Assembly: GCA_014595895.1 (NCBI GenBank) | Contig: JABUKB010000001.1 | Location: 1,302,001-1,366,000, forward strand | Source: Lysinibacillus odysseyi | GTDB lineage: Bacteria; Bacillota; Bacilli; Bacillales_A; Planococcaceae | Length of the DNA: 64,000 nucleotides | Direction of reading: 5' to 3' | Shown: positions 8,732 through 16,768 of the stretch, piece by piece | How the letters are laid out: every line of letters begins with the position of its first letter | Numbering within the stretch: position 1 is the first letter of the stretch | The notes under the pieces: model-generated | Told to the model about the DNA's origin: nothing | The model's input: only the letters and a program-made list of their open reading frames with translations | The model's database searches: none | Made by a program: the position numbers and the translations under genes

Positions 8732-8892
8732 TGAATAAATTAAACTTACTAAAAACTATTTGAGGTGGGAAAGGTTCCCCACGCGCTTATCTTTATGATA
8801 AGTTACCAGAGATCAGGATTGCCGCCCTGCTTATAGTTTTTAGTGTCGATACGTACACACCCTTTACCTTTGCTGGTGAAGGGTGTTTTGCA
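8727..8892 (+). ncRNA. Unassigned structured RNA (about 165 nt)
   Basis: A 12-bp closing helix (ACTAAAAACTAT near 8749 with ATAGTTTTTAGT near 8834-8845) encloses three hairpins: GTGGG/CCCAC, CTTATC/GATAAG and CAGG/CCTG. The first loop (AAAGGTT) could pair with TTACC between hairpins two and three. After 10-15 bases comes a terminator hairpin ACACCCTT/AAGGGTGT plus TTTT. A promoter precedes it and no plus-strand coding gene follows for 1.1 kb, so it looks like an independent RNA rather than a leader. I compared it from memory with common Bacillales riboswitches and with SRP, 6S and tmRNA and found no match. Confidence 0.5.
8857..8892 (+). terminator. Intrinsic terminator of the structured RNA unit
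   Basis: ACACCCTT and AAGGGTGT form an 8-bp stem followed by TTTTGCATT. Confidence 0.75.
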
Positions 8893-8958
8893 TTATCTCT
8901 TGCTTATATGGAAGTTTTTGCTGTTGCTAGTAAACCCTCTCCTTCATTAACATCTTCA

Positions 8959-9300
8959 TCACTCTATATATACGAAAATAGTATTTATCACAACAATTAA
9001 TCCAAACAAGATTGACCAGCCGATATTTGCAGTGAAGAAAATAGCGAAAAAGGCTAAGCCATAAATAACCGCCTCAAGCACTAAGCGAGACAGTCCTTGG
9101 AGCCTATAAGGAGCAGCCGGGGATCCAAAACTCGCCCATATTACCATAATCAGAAAAACACTCCCGATTCCTGCCCCGTATTTCAGTATAATTCCCTTTG
9201 GTATTTGAAAGGACCAATAGCCAATCATAATCAAACTAATCATTTCCAAAATGAAGCGAGCCGCATGATTCACAGATTTGATAATCGATACATTTTCCAT
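8959..9300 (-). CDS. YrdB-family membrane protein (DUF2568)
   Basis: A 113-residue protein with four hydrophobic segments. The WASFGSPAAPYRL motif in the middle loop is the hallmark of the YrdB/DUF2568 family, whose function is unknown. The ATG has AGGAGG 6 bases upstream. It follows the 131-residue membrane-protein gene by 16 bases and is likely co-transcribed with it. Confidence 0.75.
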   Translation of the reverse strand: MENVSIIKSVNHAARFILEMISLIMIGYWSFQIPKGIILKYGAGIGSVFLIMVIWASFGSPAAPYRLQGLSRLVLEAVIYGLAFFAIFFTANIGWSILFGLIVVINTIFVYIE

Positions 9301-9316
9301 TTTTTATCCTCCTGAT

Positions 9317-9712
9317 TTATCGGAACTCTAATGTGTACACTGTTTTTGTTAACGGCATATACGAAAACTCACACTCATATAATCCATCCTTCACATCTTT
9401 AAATCGACTTGATTTAACAACATATATCTGCTCATTAACCGTTACTTCAGTAATATCTATGCTTCTGCCTCCACGAATGAATTCAAGATTACATTGGCCA
9501 GCTACCTGTCTTCCCTCTGTAAATTTATATTGATATAGATCATAGCTATATACCGACACAATAATGAGTGAAAATAATGCAAGCACCCCTAACGCAAGCC
9601 ACGCTCCATATTTTGTATCATCTCTTTTGCGTGCATAAATAATGGCTGTACCTATACATGCCAATAATATAAACAAGAAAGAAAACAAAGCACCATAGAA
9701 ACCAACTAACAT
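9317..9712 (-). CDS. Small membrane protein, unknown function
   Basis: A 131-residue protein with two N-terminal membrane segments (about 5-25 and 38-60) and a beta-rich soluble tail of about 70 residues, probably outside the cell. The ATG has AAGGAGG upstream. It is followed closely by the YrdB-family gene. I recognise no family. Confidence 0.6.
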   Translation of the reverse strand: MLVGFYGALFSFLFILLACIGTAIIYARKRDDTKYGAWLALGVLALFSLIIVSVYSYDLYQYKFTEGRQVAGQCNLEFIRGGRSIDITEVTVNEQIYVVKSSRFKDVKDGLYECEFSYMPLTKTVYTLEFR

Positions 9713-9998
9713 TCAAATCCCTCCTTCATTCCTCTTTTTTATTTCATAATTAGAATGACTACATATGTCTTCGCCTTGATCAAGAAATTTTACATAAGGA
9801 CGTTCATTAATAATGATACGATAAAAAATGGAAATAAGTTTCAAATTTATGCCTTTACTATTGATGGTTACTAACATATGTGGAATTTTATCGATTACTT
9901 AAAACCTTTATAGTGTTTACTAGATTTTAGGAAGGCAGGATAAATGTACAGCACCGCAGAATAAGTAAAATAATAACTTTATACAAGGTGGTACTCAT

Positions 9999-10337
9999 TT
10001 GAAAAAAATAGTAATAGTTACAGTCTTTGCTCTGATGATGTGTTTTTTATATTTCTATCAATCACCTATTATCAGTACAAACGCAGCGATACAGAAGGCA
10101 GAAGAATATTTGCTAAATCCCCCGGAAGAATGGAAAAAATCAATTTCTTTTGATGGTTCAGAAGAACATCTAGCTGAAAATATCAGTGTAAACCTGACCC
10201 AAAAACATGGGTTTTGGAATGAATTATTTAATAGGATGCAGTGGGAAGTGACAATAAAGTATCCGCAAAGTCAACCGACCATTATAATGGACGCCCATAC
10301 TGGAGAGTTTATAGGTTTATCCGGTCCATTCAATTAG
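9999..10337 (+). CDS. Secreted or anchored small protein with PepSY-like segment
   Basis: A 112-residue protein with an N-terminal hydrophobic signal or anchor (about residues 3-20). The remainder contains AIQKAEEYL near the start and ends with PTIIMDAHTGEFIGL, the strand-turn pattern seen in PepSY-type domains. PepSY proteins are usually extracytoplasmic and often inhibit or chaperone peptidases; that role is not shown here. The TTG start follows AAGGTGG. It stands alone ahead of a 49-residue gene. Confidence 0.55.
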   Translation: MKKIVIVTVFALMMCFLYFYQSPIISTNAAIQKAEEYLLNPPEEWKKSISFDGSEEHLAENISVNLTQKHGFWNELFNRMQWEVTIKYPQSQPTIIMDAHTGEFIGLSGPFN

Positions 10338-10457
10338 CTAATCACATCTCCTTCAGCTTATGTAAGGTATAATAGTCGCGCTTCGGGAATTATCTTATTG
10401 CAACAGCCAAAATGGGATTATAATTTAACTGAATCTTGAGTTATGGAGAGTTAAGAA

Positions 10458-10607
10458 ATGAAAAAGGAAAAAAGAAAAAAAGCAAAGCAGGACGGCTTTT
10501 TTAAAGAGATGCTAGATGAGCTAATCAGTTCAATCTTATTTGAAATTGTTTGGAATATCCTGATGTTTATACCAAGAATGATGATTCGCCTCATAAAGAA
10601 CATTTGA
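10458..10607 (+). CDS. 49-residue basic small protein
   Basis: A short ATG reading frame of 49 codons, preceded by GGAGAG 8 bases upstream and followed by a strong terminator at 10629-10677. The product starts with a very lysine-rich stretch (12 of the first 15 residues are K, R, E, A or Q) and continues as an amphipathic, hydrophobic helix rich in I, L, F and M. This would suit a small membrane-associated protein. No homologue recognised; the ribosome site and terminator are the main support. Confidence 0.5.
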   Translation: MKKEKRKKAKQDGFFKEMLDELISSILFEIVWNILMFIPRMMIRLIKNI

Positions 10608-10628
10608 TGTGTTAGAGAATAACAATAG

Positions 10629-10677
10629 TAAAGGACATTACATATGACTCTTATGTCACATGTAATGTCCTTTTTTA
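10629..10677 (+). terminator. Strong intrinsic terminator
   Basis: A 13- to 14-bp stem of AAGGACATTACAT with ATGTAATGTCCTT and a TTTTTT tail ends the small gene at 10458-10607. On the minus strand the tail is weaker, but it may also serve the crotonase gene. Confidence 0.85.
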
Positions 10678-10710
10678 AAATTCCCGCCTGAAATTTTAAA
10701 TCCTTGCTTT

Positions 10711-11523
10711 TTATCGAGGACGGGATACTTCTTTTGAAACCGTGTTAAAATTAGCCTCTCGCTTTTCCAGGAAAGCAGCAATCCCCTCTTTCCCTTCGAA
10801 ACTGCTTGCCCTTTCAGCGATTGTTAAAGACTCCAAAGTCATTTGGGATTCCAGTGTTTCTTGCTGGGAAAGCAATAATAACTTTTTGGTTGCTCCGAAA
10901 GCACTCGTTGGTCCATTTGCTAGCTGTTTAGCTAAATCGATTACAAATGGCAGTAGTTCTTCTTTCGGGAGAACTTCATTGATAATGCCCCATTCTTTCG
11001 CCTCTGCGGCGCTCAAAGGGCGATTTAAATAGAAAAGCTCCATGGCACGTTTCACACCGATCATACGCGGCAAGAAATAACTGCCTGCTCCATCAGGCGT
11101 TAAACCTATTTTGTTATAGGCTGCTACCAATCTTGTATTCTCAGACGCATAGATTAAATCACCCGTACACGCAAGACTCATTCCGCCGCCCGCTGCAATC
11201 CCATTGATTGCTACAATATACGGTTTATTCATTCGGACGAAATGTGAAATAGCTTGATGAAAATAACTTGTTACGATTTTTAAATGAGAGCCCACTTCAT
11301 CTCTCTCTTTGACAAAACTTTTTAAGTCACCGCCAACTGAAAATTTATCTCCAGAACCTGTCAGAACGACTGCACGAATCTCTTCATTTTCTGAACAATG
11401 GATGGCTACTTCCAATAATTCTTTAGCCAGATCCACATTAATTGCATTTCCTGCTTCCGGTCGGTTTAACGTAATGATTCCAACATGATTTTCAGTTATT
11501 AATTCAATACATTGATATTTCAA
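10711..11523 (-). CDS. Crotonase-family enoyl-CoA hydratase/isomerase, PaaG-type
   Basis: A 270-residue crotonase-fold enzyme acting on acyl-CoA thioesters. Oxyanion-hole segments are SVGGDLK (about residue 65) and IAAGGGMSLA (about 105). Both catalytic glutamates of true enoyl-CoA hydratase appear replaced (the GGGMS and YNKIGL positions), while the Asp of GLTPDGAGS is kept, as in PaaG-type isomerases. Start taken at TTG 11523, with AAGGAGG 7 bases upstream. It lies alone; the next gene upstream is an MFS carrier. An isomerase or thiol-carboxylate role is more likely than hydration, by inference. Confidence 0.8.
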   Translation of the reverse strand: MKYQCIELITENHVGIITLNRPEAGNAINVDLAKELLEVAIHCSENEEIRAVVLTGSGDKFSVGGDLKSFVKERDEVGSHLKIVTSYFHQAISHFVRMNKPYIVAINGIAAGGGMSLACTGDLIYASENTRLVAAYNKIGLTPDGAGSYFLPRMIGVKRAMELFYLNRPLSAAEAKEWGIINEVLPKEELLPFVIDLAKQLANGPTSAFGATKKLLLLSQQETLESQMTLESLTIAERASSFEGKEGIAAFLEKREANFNTVSKEVSRPR

Positions 11524-11709
11524 AGATAGATCCTCCTTTAGTTTCAAGGTATTCCTATTAATATACTAGTGAATAACTTTGCTATCTTTTGAAAAAGTCT
11601 TTCTAAACCTTGGTAAGTAATATTAGCTTTTTCATATAGCTTCAATAATTGCAATTTAGATTAGGGTGTAAATAATCGATTGTTGATGTGACATATTTTG
11701 CACGCTCCT

Positions 11710-12984
11710 TTAATTAGATGATAAAGATGCGTTCGCAGAATCGATGGCTTGTATATCTTTTTTAATGCCTACCACAAATAGGGACCCTAATACACAAAAT
11801 ACACCTGCTGATACAAAGGCTACTGTATAGGTATCTAAATAGTTATAGATTAGCCCCCCGCCGTAAGCAGCAACTGCGGAGCCAGCTTGGTGGGATGCGA
11901 AAATCCATCCATAAATAATACCGCTTTTTTGAATTCCAAATTTCTGTCTGGCTATTCCAATCGTTGGCGGTACAGTAGCAATCCAATCCAAGCCGTAGAA
12001 AATAGCGAAAATCATCAAGAATGTAATCGAACCTTCCATTAAGGCAAAAGGCAATAACATCAAGGATAAGCCGCGCAATAAATAATACCAAAATAATAAC
12101 CAACGATTATCAAACCGGTCCGATAGCCAACCCGATAACGTAGTGCCAATTAAATTAAAGACCCCCATAAAGGATAGCAGTGAAGCGGCCGTTAAAAACG
12201 GAACACCAAAACCGACACAATAAGAGATAAAATGCGTACCGATTAATCCACTTGTAGATAAGCCACATATAAAGAAGCTACCCGCTAATAACCAAAACTC
12301 TTTGACCTTTATCGCTTCAAATAAACCGTTAAAGGCTAACCGAATTGGATTTCCTTTCTGAGAGTCTACTTCTGGTAACTCTACATGTTGTCCATAGGGT
12401 AATACCCCTTTTTCCTTTGGAGAGTTTTTCATAAAAATGAACATTAGTATCAACATGACAACGCTCAAAGCTGAAATCAATCCCATGGCCCAGCGCCAAG
12501 ATTGATCTTTAATAATCATGGCTAAAATAGGCAGTAATATGAGCTGTCCTGTTGCTGTACTTGCTGTTAGGATTCCTAAAGCCAACCCTCTTTTTTCAAC
12601 AAACCAATGATTCGATACATAGGGGCTAACTACCGTTAAAAATAAACTAGCTCCCAGTCCAATGAAAATGCCCCAAATAATGATTAATTGCCATGATTCA
12701 TTCATAACAAGTGTCAGTAAGCTTCCTACAAGTAATGTAGACATCGAGATTAACATCATTTTTTTAATGCCCATGACTTCGAGTAATGCGGCCATAAAAG
12801 GACCTGCAATTCCGTATAAAAATAAGCTAATCGCAAATGCGAACGCTATACTCGGGCGGTTCCAGCCAAATTCTTTTTCAAAGGCATCGATGAAAACACC
12901 TGATGAAGATAGAAGAATCCCAGCCACTATGATTGAGAAAAATGTGACGACTAGAATAACCCAACTGTAATGAATCCGTTTCAT
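11710..12984 (-). CDS. MFS transporter, monocarboxylate/oxalate-formate-like
   Basis: A 424-residue transporter with 12 predicted membrane helices. It has a SSSGVFIDAFEKEFGW loop after helix 1, typical of the MCT/OFA-like branch, and WLSDRFDNRWLL as the inter-helix MFS motif in the second half. It would move small organic acids by proton coupling. The ATG has GGAGGAG upstream. It sits upstream of the crotonase gene in the same direction but 190 bases apart, so a shared acid-degradation role is only suggestive. Confidence 0.8.
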   Translation of the reverse strand: MKRIHYSWVILVVTFFSIIVAGILLSSSGVFIDAFEKEFGWNRPSIAFAFAISLFLYGIAGPFMAALLEVMGIKKMMLISMSTLLVGSLLTLVMNESWQLIIIWGIFIGLGASLFLTVVSPYVSNHWFVEKRGLALGILTASTATGQLILLPILAMIIKDQSWRWAMGLISALSVVMLILMFIFMKNSPKEKGVLPYGQHVELPEVDSQKGNPIRLAFNGLFEAIKVKEFWLLAGSFFICGLSTSGLIGTHFISYCVGFGVPFLTAASLLSFMGVFNLIGTTLSGWLSDRFDNRWLLFWYYLLRGLSLMLLPFALMEGSITFLMIFAIFYGLDWIATVPPTIGIARQKFGIQKSGIIYGWIFASHQAGSAVAAYGGGLIYNYLDTYTVAFVSAGVFCVLGSLFVVGIKKDIQAIDSANASLSSN

Positions 12985-13192
12985 TTTCTAGCTCCTCCGT
13001 TCATCCTTTAGTAACTTTCTCGTATGCTGGCTCTTAGTTGTCGGTGAATCAATACTTCCATTTTTCGTACCTATTTCCATTATAACGATATTTTCTACAA
13101 TTTACTAAATATTCTTTACTTTTGTTAGATTATGTAACTAAAAAGCTGCATCACGCTTTGAAAGGTGACGCAGCACAGTTAAAATTTTTAAA

Positions 13193-13639
13193 TTAAACAG
13201 AGTTGCGAACAACTAATACATCACACATTGCATGCCGAACAATTGCTTCCGTATTAGAACCAATCAAAAATTGCTCTGCAGCATTTAATCCTGTAGCTCC
13301 ACAAATAATGAGATCTGCTACAACGATTTCATCCAAATTTTTAGACAAGATAGTTTTCGGCGATCCTTTCGTTAAAATTTTATTGACATTTTTAACTCCT
13401 GCTTCCTTTGCCTGCAGCTCGTATCCATCTAATAATACTTCCCCGTGTTTGCGAGCCAGTTCATTCATATTGTCATGTAACATTTCATAAGAATTGGCGA
13501 AGGTATGATTGATGACATGAATAATGTGTAGCGTACTGCCTTCATTATGAAGCGCTACATCGATTGACTTACGAAAGGCTCCTTCAACTTCTTTTGATCC
13601 GTCTACTGCTACGACGATATTCCGGTAATAAGTTGCCAT
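13193..13639 (-). CDS. Universal stress protein, UspA family
   Basis: A 148-residue UspA protein. It starts with IVVAVDGSKE and ends with the ATP-binding pattern GATGLNAAEQFLIGSN (G-x2-G-x9-G-S), so it belongs to the nucleotide-binding subgroup. The ATG at 13639 follows GGAGGAG by 6 bases; a longer reading to 13669 has no such site. Expected to be a cytosolic stress-response protein. It is a single gene, with no operon partner. Confidence 0.88.
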   Translation of the reverse strand: MATYYRNIVVAVDGSKEVEGAFRKSIDVALHNEGSTLHIIHVINHTFANSYEMLHDNMNELARKHGEVLLDGYELQAKEAGVKNVNKILTKGSPKTILSKNLDEIVVADLIICGATGLNAAEQFLIGSNTEAIVRHAMCDVLVVRNSV

Positions 13640-13709
13640 AAAAAACTCCTCCTTTATAGTACCTTCCATTATGTTTACATACCCTTATTTAGGTAATTTA
13701 TTATACTGA

Positions 13710-13894
13710 GCATACATCTCAGGCTTAGTGAACAAAGAAGGTTTAGGCGAGTTTTATGATGGTCTAGTAGCCAAACATCCCATCGTCGCCCAGGTCTTCC
13801 AGAAGAAGTCGCTTCTGCTCTCGCATTCTTAGCAGAAAACGATTTCGTCACTGATACACCAGTATCCGTAGATGGTGGTTACACGGCAATCTAA
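13710..13894 (+). pseudogene. C-terminal remnant of a short-chain dehydrogenase
   Basis: About 60 codons resemble the end of an SDR. Reading frame one gives AYISGLVNKEG and FYDGLVAKHPI to 13784; after a one-base shift, frame two gives RRPGLPEEVASALAFLAEN and ends in VSVDGGYTAI with a stop at 13892-13894. KHPIGRxGxPEEVA and PVDGGYTA are standard SDR C-terminal motifs. There is a stop codon just before 13710 and no start, so this is a decayed fragment. It lies 130 bases upstream of an intact SDR whose own C-terminus differs. Confidence 0.8.
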
Positions 13895-14025
13895 TTCATC
13901 TGACAGCAATATGAAAAGCAATTTGCTAGCCTATTTATACAACTGAGAAGAAATGAAAAGTATGAAGATTGGCAAAGTCATACACACTATAGCGGAAATA
14001 TCAAATTTACTGGAGGTCTTTTCGA

Positions 14026-14808
14026 ATGAAACGTTTTGAAAATAAAGTAGTAATCGTTACAGGTGCAGGCTCTGGCTTAGGTCGTTCTTCGGCCATCCGC
14101 CTAGCCCAGGAAGGCGCTAAATTAAGCTTGGTGGACTTAAATGAATCCGGCTTGCAAGAAACAGTAGCAGAAATTAAAAAAGCGGCTCCTCAAGCAGAAA
14201 CATTAACTATTACAGCGAACGTGGCGAATGAAAAAGAAGTAAAAAATTATGTGGATCAAACAGTCCAAACATTCGGTACAATTGATGGTTTCTTCAATAA
14301 TGCAGGAATTGAAGGAAAACAAAATTTAACAGAAGATTTCGGCATAGATGAATTCCAGAAAGTCATCTCCATTAACTTAAACGGTGTGTTTTATGGGATG
14401 AAATATGTACTTGCCGTAATGAAAGGAAAAGGAAAAGGCGCGATTGTCAATACGGCATCAGTTGGCGGTATCCGTGGTGTTGGGAATCAGTCCGGCTATG
14501 CAGCTTCAAAACACGGGGTTGTTGGTTTGACCCGAAACTCAGCAATCGAATACGGACAGTTCGGTATTTCAATCAAGGCCATTGCTCCCGGTGCAATTAT
14601 GACGCCGATGGTTGAAGGTTCATTAAAACAAATTGATCCAGAAAACTGGGAAGAAGTCGGAAAAGCATTCGTTGAGCCGAACCCAATGAAGCGCTTTGGT
14701 AAACCAGAAGAAGTAGCCGCGCTGGTAGCCTTCTTATTGGCAGAAGAATCTGGCTTCATCAATGGTGTAGTAATCCCTATTGATGGCGGTCAATCATATA
14801 AATATTAA
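14026..14808 (+). CDS. Short-chain dehydrogenase/reductase
   Basis: A 260-residue classical SDR. It has NAD(P)-binding TGAGSGLG (about residue 12), NNAG (about 90), the catalytic Ser in VNTASVGG, the YAASK pair (about 163-167) and PIDGG near the end. The Asp in SLVDLN after strand two suggests NAD(H) preference. The ATG follows GGAGG. A terminator at 14843-14885 ends it, so it is a single-gene unit. The substrate is not deducible. A broken SDR relic lies just upstream. Confidence 0.88.
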   Translation: MKRFENKVVIVTGAGSGLGRSSAIRLAQEGAKLSLVDLNESGLQETVAEIKKAAPQAETLTITANVANEKEVKNYVDQTVQTFGTIDGFFNNAGIEGKQNLTEDFGIDEFQKVISINLNGVFYGMKYVLAVMKGKGKGAIVNTASVGGIRGVGNQSGYAASKHGVVGLTRNSAIEYGQFGISIKAIAPGAIMTPMVEGSLKQIDPENWEEVGKAFVEPNPMKRFGKPEEVAALVAFLLAEESGFINGVVIPIDGGQSYKY

Positions 14809-14842
14809 TTCCTAAGGGACTGACAACTAATAAATACATGAT

Positions 14843-14885
14843 AAACGGTAGATGAAAATCCATGTGATTTCGTCTACCGTTTTCT
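14843..14885 (+). terminator. Intrinsic terminator after the SDR gene
   Basis: AAACGGTAGA and TCTACCGTTT pair, extended inward by GAAA/TTTC bases, followed by TCTAT. Confidence 0.75.
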
Positions 14886-14897
14886 ATATCAAATAAT

Positions 14898-14927
14898 TTG
14901 ACTCCTTCTTTTCTTGCATGGTATCAT
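14898..14927 (+). promoter_or_regulatory. Sigma-A promoter of the dioxygenase-flavin reductase unit
   Basis: TTGACT at 14898-14903 and TATCAT at 14922-14927 are 18 bases apart. The MhqR-type palindrome begins at the next base, so repressor binding would cover the start point. Confidence 0.6.
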
Positions 14928-14945
14928 TATCTCGAATTCAAGATA
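14928..14945 (+). promoter_or_regulatory. MhqR-type operator
   Basis: TATCTCGAATTCAAGATA matches the published B. subtilis MhqR consensus (tATCTcgaAtTCgAGATa) at all but one position, as I recall it. It sits between the -10 and the dioxygenase gene. MhqR is a MarR-type repressor of quinone/catechol-responsive dioxygenases and reductases, which fits the two genes downstream. Confidence 0.8.
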
Positions 14946-15053
14946 AATTATTTTAGGTTAGTGATAACGACATAGTTCATTATAGAACTTTGTAAGCATC
15001 CAATTTTAAAAAATGTATTCATTTGCTATGCTAATATATGAGGAGGACTATGT

Positions 15054-16004
15054 ATGATTCGTATTGAAGGGCATCACCATATTTCCATGAGAACGAAAAA
15101 CATAAAAGAAAACAACCACTTTTATACAACGATTCTAGGCTTAAGAAGAGTAAAAGTATCAGTCAATCAGGATGATCCATCGATGTATCACGTCTTTTAC
15201 GGTGATGCAGTGGGCAGCCCGGGTACTGGCTTAACTTTTTTTGAAATGCCGATGATCGGCAGAACACACCGCGGAACAAATGCCATAACAAGAATCGGTT
15301 TATTTGTCCCCTCTTCCGCCAGTCTGATTTATTGGCAACAACGCCTTGGGCAGTTTGGCATAGAGACAGGTGAAATCACGCATTATGCTGGACGTGAAGC
15401 GCTCCATTTCGAGGATAAAGATGGTTTACGTCTAGTGCTTCTCAATAACAATAGCGAACCGGTACCTGACATTTGGCAAGGCTGGGCAGATTCCACTGTA
15501 GAGAAAGAGCATCAAATTTTAGGGATGGGACCTGTTGAAATGACCGTCCAATCGCTGAGCAGCCTGGCTAACACATTAGAAACCATTTTCGGTTACGAGC
15601 TTGTTTCGCGCGAAGACTCCCAAGCCATTTATCAATCCGTCGGCGGACATGGTTACGGTGAAATCATTCTAGTCGAGCAAGACGGACCGAAAGAACGACC
15701 GGGTCGAGGCAGTGTGCATCATCTTGCCATTCGTGTCCAAAATAGCGAGGAACTGCGCTATTGGGAAAAGAAAATTAACGACCATGGCTTTCAACTAATA
15801 AAATTTACGGACCGCTTCTATTTTGAAAGTCTGTATTTCAAAGACGAAAATGGCATTGTATTTGAACTGGCAACGGATGGACCGGGATTCACAGCAGATG
15901 TATCAGTGGAAGAGCTCGGAAACAATCTGGACTTACCGCCGTTTTTAGAATCAAAACGTGCTGACATCGAGGCTAAATTAACGCCAATCCGTGAATGGGA
16001 ATAG
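15054..16004 (+). CDS. Ring-cleaving dioxygenase, VOC (glyoxalase) family, MhqA/MhqO-like
   Basis: A 316-residue protein of two tandem vicinal-oxygen-chelate modules (about 5-135 and 150-285). Candidate metal ligands are the HHHIS histidine at the start, the histidine pair in GSVHHLAIRV (about residue 222) and the glutamate in GIVFELATDGPGF (about 272). B. subtilis MhqA, MhqO and MhqE are the same length and are induced by hydroquinones and catechol. The ATG follows GAGGAGG. An MhqR-type operator lies 110 bases upstream, supporting a role in breaking down quinone adducts. Which Mhq paralogue it matches cannot be told here. Confidence 0.87.
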   Translation: MIRIEGHHHISMRTKNIKENNHFYTTILGLRRVKVSVNQDDPSMYHVFYGDAVGSPGTGLTFFEMPMIGRTHRGTNAITRIGLFVPSSASLIYWQQRLGQFGIETGEITHYAGREALHFEDKDGLRLVLLNNNSEPVPDIWQGWADSTVEKEHQILGMGPVEMTVQSLSSLANTLETIFGYELVSREDSQAIYQSVGGHGYGEIILVEQDGPKERPGRGSVHHLAIRVQNSEELRYWEKKINDHGFQLIKFTDRFYFESLYFKDENGIVFELATDGPGFTADVSVEELGNNLDLPPFLESKRADIEAKLTPIREWE

Positions 16005-16060
16005 TTGTGCAACATGAAGCATCATTTAAAAATTTGACGTCTAACGTAAAGGAGAAAAAT

Positions 16061-16672
16061 ATGTTTTCTATTAATCCGAAAGACCAAACTGAACGTAATA
16101 ATTATAAATTATTAACAGGAACGATTATCCCTCGTCCCATCGCATTTGTGACAACAATATCTAGTGACGGTGTGATCAATGGCGCACCTTTTAGTTATTT
16201 TAATATTGTCTCTTCCAATCCCCCGATGCTCTCTGTTTCGGTACAGCGAGCAGGTGGGCAAATGAAGGATACAGCACGTAATATCTATGAAAACCGTGAA
16301 TTTGTCGTGCACATTGTGGATACAGAAAATGTAGAGAAAATCAATAAAACGGCCGCTTCCCTGCCCGCTGACGAAAGTGAGCTGGAAATCGCGGAGCTAA
16401 CACCCGTAGAAAGCGAGAAGATAAGTGTACCGGGCATCAAAGAAGCAAAGGTTCGTTATGAATGCAAGCTTGTACAGGCCATTCCCGTAGGCGGGAAAGA
16501 AGATGTGCCGGGCGCTGATTTATTTATTGGTGAAGTGGTGCTGTTTCATTTAGATGAAGCTATTTATGACAATACGTATATTAATGCCCGTGAGCTTGAT
16601 GCTGTGAGTAGATTAGCTGGCGCGAACTATGCAAAAATTGGAGATATCTTCTCGATTGAGCGACCAAAATAA
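16061..16672 (+). CDS. Flavin reductase-like (FMN-binding split barrel) protein
   Basis: A 203-residue protein of the flavin reductase/DIM6-NTAB type. Its N-terminal YKLLTGTIIPRPIAFVTTIS and APFSYFN segments are the usual FMN-binding strands. The ATG at 16061 has AAGGAG just upstream; upstream in-frame codons reach into the dioxygenase gene and are not the start. It lies 56 bases after the dioxygenase gene and probably shares its MhqR-controlled transcript. It may supply reduced flavin or reduce quinones; this is inferred. Confidence 0.85.
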   Translation: MFSINPKDQTERNNYKLLTGTIIPRPIAFVTTISSDGVINGAPFSYFNIVSSNPPMLSVSVQRAGGQMKDTARNIYENREFVVHIVDTENVEKINKTAASLPADESELEIAELTPVESEKISVPGIKEAKVRYECKLVQAIPVGGKEDVPGADLFIGEVVLFHLDEAIYDNTYINARELDAVSRLAGANYAKIGDIFSIERPK

Positions 16673-16702
16673 ATAATGCTAGTTTAAATATGTACGAAAA
16701 GA

Positions 16703-16742
16703 AGAGGTGTCTCAAACATAACTGGGGCATCTCTATTATTTT
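16703..16742 (+). terminator. Intrinsic terminator after the flavin reductase gene
   Basis: A 9-bp stem with two G-U pairs (AGAGGTGTC with GGCATCTCT), followed by ATTATTTTC. Confidence 0.6.
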
Positions 16743-16768
16743 CAACAGATAGTAAGGAGTGAAATGAG

